DNA from: Calonectria ilicicola
Lineage: Eukaryota > Ascomycota > Sordariomycetes > Hypocreales > Nectriaceae
Assembly: GCA_020809705.1 (NCBI GenBank)
Contig: CP085827.1
Span: 2,108,001-2,172,000 of the forward strand
DNA: 64,000 nucleotides
Direction of reading: 5' to 3'
The position numbers and the translations under genes were made by a program. The notes under the pieces are model-generated. The model saw only the letters and a program-made list of their open reading frames with translations, was not told where the DNA came from and did not search any database. This document shows, piece after piece, positions 10,756 to 20,198 of the stretch (position 1 is its first letter; each line of letters begins with the position of its first letter).

Positions 10756-12041
10756 ATGGATGATTATTTTCAAGAACAGCAGAATGCCAGGGTCCATCAT
10801 GGTAACATTGAACTCGATCAAAATATCATTAATAGTAGGATTCTTCGACGTCGTGTTTATTTGTCACTGCTGACATTGCCAAGAGCTCCCTGGAGGTGCC
10901 GTTATTATGAGCTGCCGTGGTCATGGAGCTAGTAACTGGAACCGAACCGCTCGTCTGGATTTCGAGACAGATGGTCAACATAAAACTTATTTTCTCAAGG
11001 TAACCAGCGTCATTCACACACTTGCTTTGGCATTTTCTCAAGTGCCGCAGATCGTCACTGGAGCTAAAGGTCAGCCGATGGTTGAGGGCGAATTTGAGTC
11101 CATGCGTCTTCTATACGATTCGGTTCCGAAGTCAGCTCCAAAACCTATAGCCTGGGGTGTTTGTACCGATCCCGATCATCACTATATCCTATTTTCGTTC
11201 CACGAGCTGTCAAATGAATTGCCATCAATTCCCAGATTTGTTCGTGCTGTCGCCGAGCTTCACACTGTCGCTCGCAACCCAACAGGCAAATTTGGCTTCC
11301 ATATTACCACATACAATGGAACACTCACTCAGGATAATACCTAGTGTGATTCATGGGAGGAGTTTTACACGCGCGGCATGAAGAGAATGCTGGAGTTGGA
11401 GAATGTAGCCCGAGGCCCAAGCGACGAATTGAACGAAATTGCGAAGCCGTTCTTAGACAAGGTTATACCCCGACTATTACGTCCACTAGAAACTGACGGC
11501 AGACATATTGAGCCTGTTTTGATACACGGCGATCTCTGGATTGGAAACGTGTCAGTGCAAAAGGACACCCAAGAACCTCTTATGTTTGATGCATCTGCCT
11601 TTTGGGGTCACAATGAATGTAAGTTGCAGTAGCGTATTTAGGGTATTTTTCTGATTTTGGAACGTCCAGATGAGTTGAGCACCATGCGTCCGCTCCACAA
11701 TGACTGGAGTAACGAATGCTTGGCAAGTTATCATCGAATTATTCCCAAGTCTGAACCCCAAGAAGATTGGGAGGCTCGAAATGCTCTCTATGCTATGTAA
11801 GAACCGACGAAATTCGGCTTCTCTAGTTCAGGATCGACTATATCATGAGCTGATGCTTTTCATAGCCGCACCTATATTCATGATTCGGCGTTGTACCCAG
11901 ATCAGCCCAAGTTTAGGCAAAAGTAGGTCTAGAGCACCATTTTAATGTTATGGAGACTACTAACGAATCTCATATAGATTGATTGAAGAGATGCAGAAGT
12001 TGGTGGATCGATTTCCCGAAGGCTATGTCAAAAATATGTAA
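10756..12041 (+). CDS. fructosamine/ketosamine kinase-like protein (copy 2) with one in-frame TAG
   Basis: Six exons: 10756-10834, 10884-10999, 11051-11618, 11670-11796, 11866-11922 and 11978-12041. They total 337 codons, all introns have good GT/AG ends, and phase is kept throughout. The order matches copy 1: NKLPGGAVIMSCRGHGASNW, TYFLK, PMVEGEFESM, PKPIAWG, GKFGFH, PVLIHGDLWIGNV (catalytic loop), MFDASAFWGHNEYEL (metal-binding Asp), SEPQEDWEARNALY. The single defect is TAG at 11342-11344 inside exon 3, in the context NT-stop-CDSWEEF. Copy 1 has NAWSSSWEKF at the same place, so the TAG replaces a tryptophan shared by both paralogs. With no other lesion over about 1.3 kb, the gene is either newly nonsense-mutated or recoded in mRNA. 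It lies head to head with copy 1, which suggests an old inverted duplication. Confidence 0.82.
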
Positions 12042-12835
12042 TGGAAGAATTGTCCTAGAACGAATGCAATTCGGCTCTGGAATAAGAATTTCAGAAGTAT
12101 GAGAAACTGGCCAAACGCATAAAATCTGACAGTTTAGTTTGCTCATAAATCAACAAAAGAGATTATCCATGGTTTAGGTCAACTGCAAAGTTTGATTTGG
12201 TCCATCGCATGGGCTGAACCTTGTATGGCTAAAGCTGCGGCTCCTCTCCCAAGGGTATACAAACTGATGCCAGCAATAAACGTGATAATATCATGGCCGC
12301 CTAAAGCGGCTGCTAGCAATTTGTTAATGTGCAGCGAAAATTCCTTGGCGGAAAAAGACAAGAGTGAAACAATTGCGATTGGCGTATGCACATCTGTGTG
12401 GGGACTACAACAATGAGCTCTCAGGTCTGAATCTGCGTGACTAATGAAAATCGACAAGGAAGCTGGTCCTTTCCCCGCGATGGATTTCTTTCCCCCTGTC
12501 CGATTAGCGTTTAACTAACTTTTAGATTCTGTGTTTTAAGGCTAAGTTCCATATTTCTGGTGATAGGAAGACTAAGCACTGATTTGCGAGAGGGTTTGAT
12601 GCAGTGGCTCAATTTATCAGAAGCAAAAAAAAGCAGCCAACCACTCGTCAGGTAGCATCATGCGTTCGGCTATTGACCAATCTACGGCGCGGGGCTCTCT
12701 GGCTAATGACGCCACAAAGTGATTACTGATGCTGCATAATGTGATTTCCATTTGCTGCCCAACCACCGTCGTCGTCACACACTCTCCCGTTTGCATCGTC
12801 AAATCTAACCACCATCGCGAGCCCTTGTCCACAAA
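12042..12835. other. intergenic, possible unrecognised relic
   Basis: A 92-codon open frame on the minus strand (12179-12457) has a hydrophobic, Ala-rich reading (IITFIAGISLYTLGRG) but no start context, homologue or splice partner I recognise. The right part is the F-box gene promoter. Confidence 0.35.
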
Positions 12836-13855
12836 ATGCAGTTGAGCGATCTACCCCCAGAGCTCACCCTCCGAATTCTTGACTATCTCGGCTCGGAGTT
12901 CTTTTGCCGTGATGTTGGACGCCTCCTCGTCTCCAAATGGTGGTATTCCATGGCCTGGGAGATCCTCGTCCAGGATCTATATTTATCACCAAAATCACTG
13001 CAAACCTTTGCCAGTTTATCAAAACAGGAGTCAAGGTTTGAGCCTATTAAGCATCGTGTCAAATCAACCAAGCTCTATTTGCCCGGTATCTCGCGATGGC
13101 CCATCTTTCAAGCCCACAGCGGCCTAGATCTCACCCACCTGAAGCAAAGCGTCACCAAATTCAATACGGGCCTCACAGAGCTTGCGGAAACGCTTGAGGC
13201 TTGCCCAGCTATGCGTTCCCTACGTCTGGACGCGCACCCGGAGTATCCGAATCCCGAGTTGGCATTCACGTATCGATCCTACTTAGAAGCACAATCTGTA
13301 GCCAGCATCTTGTCTGTCACACATCTGACGAGCTTGGACATCGATCTTTCCGGCATGCGCTCCTTTGGCGAGCCAGCTGAGCCCTCAGACATTCACCTCT
13401 GCGACTCCATCAACTCTTTGCTACCAAATCTCCTGCGTCTACGGTGCCGTATGGGCAGTGTATGCGAAAGCTTACTACAACCGCCTCCAGGTGTAAGCCA
13501 GCTAAATTTGGAGGAACTCATCATCAACTTGAGCATCACTCGGTTTTCGGGGTTTGAGATAGCTTATCGTTGTCCGAGTCATTGCCGACACAGCTCCGAG
13601 GTATCATACCCGCAATTAAAGACAAACATTGAAAACCAAGTGTCATCGCTCGTCAGTCGACTCAGGAAACCTAAAATTGTAAGGGTACTCTCACACGATC
13701 CTCCGCGCTCTATCATGAACTCGTTCGATGTTCTAGCCGGAGTACGCATGCGTTTAGAATACGGTGCCTCTTGGGAAACTGATGGACAAATCCAAAATTC
13801 TGAACCAGAGCTCTCGGATTCTGAATCCGAAGCCTCTGAGGAAGCTTTTATGTGA
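12836..13855 (+). CDS. F-box protein
   Basis: Uninterrupted 339-codon frame from ATG 12836, directly after CCACAAA. The first 45 residues are a typical F-box: LSDLPPELTLRILDYLG, then CRDVGRLLVSKWWYSMAWEIL. F-box proteins bind Skp1 and bring substrates to SCF ubiquitin ligases. The middle has Leu-spaced stretches (LRSLRLDAHP, HLTSLDIDLSG, LLPNLLRLRC) that look like degenerate leucine-rich repeats for substrate binding. The last 25 residues are acidic and Ser-rich (SEPELSDSESEASEE). No intron is needed. It is one of the large, fast-evolving fungal F-box families, so the target cannot be inferred. Confidence 0.82.
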   Translation: MQLSDLPPELTLRILDYLGSEFFCRDVGRLLVSKWWYSMAWEILVQDLYLSPKSLQTFASLSKQESRFEPIKHRVKSTKLYLPGISRWPIFQAHSGLDLTHLKQSVTKFNTGLTELAETLEACPAMRSLRLDAHPEYPNPELAFTYRSYLEAQSVASILSVTHLTSLDIDLSGMRSFGEPAEPSDIHLCDSINSLLPNLLRLRCRMGSVCESLLQPPPGVSQLNLEELIINLSITRFSGFEIAYRCPSHCRHSSEVSYPQLKTNIENQVSSLVSRLRKPKIVRVLSHDPPRSIMNSFDVLAGVRMRLEYGASWETDGQIQNSEPELSDSESEASEEAFM

Positions 13856-16155
13856 ATTCGTTCGCGATTTTATTTCAGAAACTTAAATTCTCTTTGTTTA
13901 ATCACCATACAAGTCCAGCTCGTCGAAATCCAATGATTTCCGAGTGTTGTAGCTGGCGATCTAGAACTAAACAGATAATGGGGAAAGGCTCCAAATGGTG
14001 CGATTCCTTCTTTCATCCACACTATCAGGTTTTCATAATATATCAAGTTATCCGTCTTTTTTCTTTTTCAAATTTTGGTGTCAAGGTGAAATTAAATAGG
14101 GTTCATTTGGGGACGTTCATTGCTCCAATCCCCATACATAGTGCTAAGTTCTAGGCTATACAATCTATGAGAGTAAATTTTCCAAAGCTTTAAGCCCAGA
14201 AGTGAAATTAATATAGTCGCGGCTCGCGCCTTGCATCATTTTTTGGGGTGATATCAGCATAAACCTTATCATTCTCAAACACTTGCTTGCCAACACCTGA
14301 CCTTTAGTGGCGGGATATCACAGGGGTTGTGCCCATCATGATCTGCAAAATCGGCAGCTTCGGAAGCAAAATTCGGTCGTCTTGCATCGTATGAGTAGAG
14401 TCCTAGGGCAGTGCAAGAACTGCTTCGGCAGTAAATCCGGTAGCAGCTTTGCGGTTTTTGCCGTGGTGCACTGGGCTCGAGCTCCCCTCACCCGCGCAAC
14501 CACACATTCGGCCAAGCCACCCAGACGGAGCCAACGTGAACATCACTAAGTTTGGATGGTATCTTCCAGCGACAAATAGTCCAGCATATAGGTCTATCGT
14601 TTCTCAAACTGGCAAAACGGTTGTCTGATGATCACAGCACCCGAGACGGGCTGACGTCATTACCAGATCCCAAACAGACCGTAATCTTAATATATGGAGT
14701 CGAGCAGGGTTTCTTGCCGCGCAACGATCCATCACATACTCAGCTGTAACAGATGAGATAGATGGGGGCAGGCAACGAACATAATTATTTTGGGTCAAAT
14801 ACATGATAATTTACAACGTTACAGCTATTTCCGGATTCCATCGCTAAAGGTCTCATTATTTACATCAAAGTACGCTCAACACCAGGACGAGTGGCAGTCC
14901 AGAGCCAAGACCAATAACTATTACTAACTAATGGGCGACCTATCAGATGATATCTAATCATTATTCAGAATAGCGGCGGAAAAGAAATTCAGGCTCTGAG
15001 CTATCATCCGTTATTTTCTTTTTCCGCGGCAGTAAATCTTTGCTTTTGGAAGGAGGAAGCGGCACGGAGGATTATCTTCCGATTTTTGAGGAAGCGACAG
15101 GGATGATGATTCCGATACTTCATGGTCAAATGGAGTAATCTCAGGTCCCGCACAATGGACTATCTGGGGAACAAACAGACCGTTTTAAAGTTTGGTAACG
15201 TTCAACCTGACGAAACGGCCACAGCCCACTCTTCGTTCCAGGTTCGGTCTTATTGGCATGTTGAACAAGCCATTGTTGGATCTGACCTGACGTTGCACAA
15301 GCCCGATTTGTTTCATTTTAGAGATCCTGCGATATTTGCAACTGCATCAGAAATACCTCAGTGGTAGCTTTGTTAAACTACAGCGCACTAGCAATGAAAG
15401 TAGAAAAAGTCTATGAAACGGGGGCGTTTTTTAGTGAATATCAAATACAACTATTCTTAGTAATTTTCCGGAGAAAGTCATTCAAGCCAAGCTATTCGTT
15501 ACCTCTCCTCCGGATCATGTCCAAACACATGATCGGGACAATCCTATAAGTGGGCTGGCCCAATGAGGTAGGAGACATGGCACGTTACATACAAGCATAG
15601 GAGCCCCATTTTCTACACTCTTCGATCTCTCAAGCTGCCAAGAGGCTACGGAAGCTGACCCAATCAGGCGAGGCTACCAATCCAGTCAGTTGGTACCGAA
15701 CCGAATCATAGTACCATTACTCGTCGGCCTTTGATGTGCACCGACGGGTCATTCGATACCACCACAGGATACAGTCCACAATTTTGGGTTATTGGATGTC
15801 GTGATGTTACTGATGTCTCATCAACTGAGCCACGCAATGCGGCATTTTGAACAGAATGGAGATGGCTCATCCTTTGGTCTCATCCTATTGGAGTTTCGCC
15901 ACCAGTCAGGCTCGCCAACTCCGTGATCCAGGCCCGTCAAGCCAAAAGTCCGGCGGAAGTATTGGAAACATAGAGATCGAAAAGTGTATAAATAGTCTAA
16001 CATCATGTCTTCGTCATTTTTGAACATTCAGACACAAATACAAACACATTCACACACTTCACACATAATCTACAATACGAAATTCGATTTCTCCAACATT
16101 TGAATCTCTCATCTTCTCATTAAAGCCTTCTTTCCAACAAGTTCAATATCCCATC
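13856..16155. other. intergenic, 5' leader of the repeat-peptide gene at its right end
   Basis: No convincing gene in 2.3 kb. From about 16025 the sequence becomes rich in CA and CT (ACACAAATACAAACACATTC), as in 5' leaders of strongly expressed fungal secreted-protein genes. Confidence 0.5.
15987..15995 (+). promoter_or_regulatory. TATA-like box of the Kex2-repeat gene
   Basis: TATAAATAG lies 169 bp upstream of ATG 16156, ahead of a CA-rich leader. Position and sequence fit a core promoter. Inferred, not tested. Confidence 0.5.
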
Positions 16156-16774
16156 ATGCATTTCTCCAAGTTTTCTCTCTTGGCTCTGGCTGGCTTTGCT
16201 GCCGCTAGCCCGATCAACCCCGTTGATGGAGTGTACGTTTTCTATCCACCAACCCAGGTTCACGACTAATATCCATCTCTCTAGTGAAGCCGTTCATGTC
16301 GAGAAAAGAGCTGTCACCACCATTGCTGCTATTGTAACCAGTGTAGTGGGCAAGCGGGATGCCGCTGCTGCCACCACCGTTGGTGTCATCGTTGGTCCTT
16401 CCGGCCAAGCTAAGCGAGCTGCCGCTGTGACTACAGTTGCCGTCATTATTGAGCCTTCCTCTCCAGCAAAGCGGGACGGCCCCACCACAATTGGCATCAT
16501 TGTCGAACCCTCTGCTACAGGCAAGCGAGGAGAGCCCACCACGGTTGGTATCATTGTTGAGCCCAGCTCCAGTGTTGTAGGTTCTGGCCCAGTCACTGTC
16601 GGTATCATCCTTGAACCCTCCAACCCGCTCAAGAGGGCCGAGCCTACTACAATCGGCTACATCATTGAGCCCTCATCGCCAGCCAAGAGGGACGGCGAAC
16701 AAAAGAGACAGGCCGGTATTCCTACCAGTGGTATCGTGATCCAAGCCGGCCCTACAGGCGTTGCTAGCAACTAG
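16156..16774 (+). CDS. secreted Kex2-processed repeat peptide precursor
   Basis: Exons 16156-16232 and 16285-16774 (52-bp intron GTACGT...TCTCTAG) give 188 aa. A signal peptide (MHFSKFSLLALAGFAAASP) is followed by a short propeptide ending VEKR. Then come repeats of about 16-20 residues with consensus PTTxGxIxEPSSPAKR, each closed by Lys-Arg, the cleavage site of the Golgi protease Kex2. KR follows VE, VVG, QA, PA, ATG, PL, PA and EQ. One boundary has lost its KR (SSSVVGSGPVTVG), which would yield a double-length peptide. The last piece is Gln-led and uncleaved (QAGIPTSG...VASN). The layout is that of fungal KEP proteins, which include pheromone, repellent-like and cyclic-RiPP (dikaritin) precursors. 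No DUF3328/UstYa oxidase or tyrosinase gene is nearby, and only one core has Tyr, so a linear peptide product is as likely as a cyclised one. Confidence 0.88.
16285..16771 (+). repeat. tandem peptide-coding repeats ending in Lys-Arg
   Basis: About seven imperfect in-frame units of roughly 50-60 bp encode the core GxIxEPSSPAKR. The C-terminal units are the most alike: PTTIGIIVEPSATGKR, PTTVGIIVEPSS, PTTIGYIIEPSSPAKR. The first two are more diverged. Confidence 0.8.
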
Positions 16775-18061
16775 TGCAGCCAAAGCAGCGCTCACAACCC
16801 TGTGGGTTTCCTTATCTCGATAGTGGGATCTTTTGGGGGGGCTTCCGTTTAGCTCATTTATCGAAGGAACAGCAACCAACATATTTTTGATACCTCGTGG
16901 TGTGTTTTGGGTTGTTTAAGCCATGTCTAAGAACCCCAGGCCATCTCACCATTGCGTTGTCACTCAGGATTTATGATTGTGGGCAATCAAGCGAGACTGG
17001 CCAACATGATTTTGCAGCATCTTACTTTTGGTACTAGAAGCATAGAACTTGATTATGTTCTATATAGAGAATAGAATCCATGCATTTTTAAATTACAAAT
17101 CCCGCAAGAAAAACTGAACTCCTGATGCCTTCCGCCACCTCAATCTTTTTTCTGGTTGCTTTGCCTTCTTTTTTAAATAATTTTCTAGCTCACCGCAATC
17201 CGAGTTTAGAATACTAATACCAGTCGTCCGCAGTAGCGCATAATTAGCGCTCAATTCTAGTTCGCTTCTGATCGATACCGTGCCAAATCATCCAACCAGT
17301 AGAGGAAGTGACCACAACAAATTCAAACCACGGACATATGTATATTTGAACCTAAATTGAATTATACCCTGCATACCACTACTAGACTCTAATTTCTTCC
17401 AAAATGCTTCAGAAAAAGATTATTCTCGTCAATATTAATATGTAAGGAGGGGCTATTGGCGTCCCATCTATACTACAATGGAACTCGGGTCAGCTCTCGC
17501 GTTGCAGTTTGTTGGGAATGGAATCAGCCAACTCCCCGGCGTAATTAGAGAAGGAAATGCCTGTCAGGTCCGGCAGACATGCTACCTATCAAGCTCGGGA
17601 GACTTATATACAATAAACAGCGCCAGAAGACTCGGAATTGGGAGATCCCCACAGCTTCTGACTCTTGGAATGCTCCTTATATCATGCACCATTACCCATA
17701 AATTTAATCTTGAATTATCAGTGTCCTTCGTCTCATTGTTTAGGAGATCCTTCGAATACAAAAAAAACCCAACACTCCGCTCTATTGCACCCAGATCATT
17801 ACTTGATAAGTTTTGCCAATCAAAAGTCAGTCTTCACTCTCTAACACCATGGCTTCCATAAACATCCCAGCAAACTGGGCCGATCTCAGTCCCCTGACAG
17901 CTGCCGTTCGCTTAATGCTTACAGGGCACTTGACCAGGCCCATATAAACAGTAATTGGGGTCCAAAAAACTAATAGGCGGGGTAGCCATTTCATCAAAGC
18001 TGTCTCTTACCCCCCATTTAACAGCTCGATTTACTCACCATCGCTGAATAGCATTTGCACA
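16775..18061. other. intergenic, no gene seen
   Basis: 3' region of the repeat-peptide gene, then A+T-rich sequence. A 127-codon frame at 17478-17861 has no recognised domain and is not called. Confidence 0.45.
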
Positions 18062-20198
18062 ATGGCCCAGCACCAACAATTGCCTAGTGCAGATGCCCTC
18101 TGTACCGTCTGCGCTGAATTCGTAGCAGATACCTTAAGTACCAACTTTGACCCTAGGAAGAATAATCGCGAGCTCCAGTCCTCGCAACGCTGGAGCGATT
18201 CAGGTACATCTTCACACTGGGTCTTTCACCACTATGACACGCGAGCGCAAGCTCTGGCTGCACTCTCTGTGGCCTGATTTCAGATGACTTTGGCACCGAG
18301 CCCAACGGGCCCAGCCACTTGTCTCTATATCCTTTTTGCGCATACAAACCCAGCCGCTTCCTGGCCACATTTGAAAAGTACAAATCCGTTTTTTGGTACT
18401 GGGGCGTCTGGGAACCTCACGTTTTCCACATCGTTCAACATAGGCCATACAACTCCCAGGATCCAATACCGGGAGTGCCTACAAATCCGAGAGCGCCTGA
18501 AGTCTCGGAGATTTTTGACCGCGCAATGCCCGCAATGCCAGATGATCAGGATGCCATTGATACCGCACGCCATTGGCTGTCAGATTGCACCAGAAACCAT
18601 CCTCGATGCTCAAGGCAACCACAGACAACTCTCCCCACACGGGTGGTTGATGTTGGTCAGCCTCCGCACTACTCCGAGGCTCCCAAACTACACATATCGT
18701 CGCAAGGTCAAATTGGCCAATATCTCGCCCTAAGTCACTGCTGGGGCGGTGCTATAGATTGTAAACTAACTCAGTCTCGGCTTTCGGATTACATGAACGC
18801 ATTACCTCTAGGTGAACTCCCCAAGAACTTCCAGGATGCCATCCGAATCACGCGAGAACTTGGTCTACAATACATGTGGATTGATGCCCTGTGCATCATC
18901 CAAGACTTGAACGCTGATTGGCGCGCCGAGGCCAGTAAGATGGCGACGTATTATCGCCAGGCCACCGCCACAATCTCGGCGCTAGATGCCAAGCGCAGCA
19001 CCGAAGAATTTCTCGGAAAAAGACAACGGACGCATGTAAGAATCAGCCCCCATTTCTCCATCTGCCAGGAACCGCGCATGGCTGCAGACGTTCTTGAAAA
19101 TTGCTCGCTTGACACTAGAGGTTGGTGCCTGCAGGAGCGCTTACTGTCACGGGCGCTGCTGCACTTTGGGCGGGACAAGATGATGTGGGAGTGCCAAGAA
19201 GGGATCTCATCTGAGCAGAGCGGGATTGTGCAGGTGAGTAAGCTGAGATCAGTCTGAGAAGTGGGACATTACTTCCTCTTCAATAATTTCTTCGTCTAAA
19301 TGATCACAAGAGGAAGTGGCCTGAGAAATAGCTCCTAATGGGAAAGCAGGTCACGCCAAATAATAAGGGTTGGATTATTGACAGCAGCAAAGCTGACTTC
19401 ATCAATCTGCGGCGGGATTACAACAACGGGACCATTGCACCCGGGCTCTCCGCCTGGTACAGCGTTGTAGAGGAATTTAGCTGCCGTAACCTCACATTCG
19501 ATAGCGACATTTTCCCTGCACTTGCGGGAGCTGCCGAGTGGTTTCAAGCTTCTGTGGATGGCGGGTCGCAGACGACAGGGGCCTACGTCGCGGGCCTGTG
19601 GACGGGTGACCTACGCCGAGGCCTGCTCTGGGGTGCGAGATCGAAGCAGCGTCGCAACGCTCGCACAATTGCAGTCCCAGAGTGCGCTCCTTTGTCTAGA
19701 CCAGCTCAATCACGGCTTCCGAGCTGGAGCTGGGCAAGCGTCAAAGGAGCAATAAATTTCCCTCTCAAGAACATTGGAGACGACGATCGAGTACAATATT
19801 GGGACGACTTTCAAATTCTCGAAGTGAAGCTGAGCCAAGGCTATGATGACTTCATGGCGACAGATGTGCGAGGAGAACTAAGAATACGTGCCCCTCTTGC
19901 ACGCGTGTGGTATACGCCTGGCATAGGGGTTACTGAGAACAATCTTGGTGAGATTAGTTTCGAGATGGGGAAAAAGGCTCCTACTTTGAGCTCTACCATT
20001 TTAGTTTCTCTCGACTCTGACCGGCAAACGGAGCGAGAGTGTTGGGTTCTTGCCACAAACGGTCCACCAAAGCCACCATCTCTTATAGTTCTGGAAAAGG
20101 TGGATACCAATGTGTTTCGCAGAGCAGGATATGGATTCATGTATATGCCGTTAAAAAACTACGATGATTTTAAGATTACTGATTTTACATTGATTTAG
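18062..20198 (+). CDS. HET-domain (heterokaryon incompatibility) protein, 5' part frameshifted or spliced
   Basis: The core HET domain is plain in the frame from about 18284: YLALSHCWGG, then LPKNFQDAIRITRELGLQYMWIDALCIIQD, then ASKMATYYRQATATISAL, and a late TRGWCLQERLLSRALLHFG. HET proteins trigger programmed cell death on fusion of unlike hyphae. The intron at 19234-19331 (GTGAGT...AAATAG) joins GIVQ to LLMGKQ. The C-terminal half contains LPSWSWASVKG, standard for the family. The 5' part starts at ATG 18062 (LCTVCAEF, a typical N-terminal Cys pair), but this frame stops at TGA 18275-18277 while the reading continues one base off as ISDDFGTEPNG. Either a base is missing near 18277, or an 80-bp intron (18204-18283) is removed. 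The skipped part (WVFHHYDTRAQALAALSVAC) looks like genuine HET N-terminus, so I favour a frameshift. Confidence 0.8.

Noticed and set aside
11270..11344. Intron removing the TAG of kinase copy 2
   Set aside because: There is no usable GT donor between about 11275 and 11341, and the paralog shows the segment is coding.
12179..12457. 92-codon hydrophobic frame, possible membrane or secreted protein
   Set aside because: No ATG context, splice partner or recognised homologue; kept only as an unexplained stretch.
16000..20000. Complete dikaritin-type RiPP cluster around the Kex2-repeat gene
   Set aside because: No UstYa/DUF3328, tyrosinase or methyltransferase gene is visible within the window near it.
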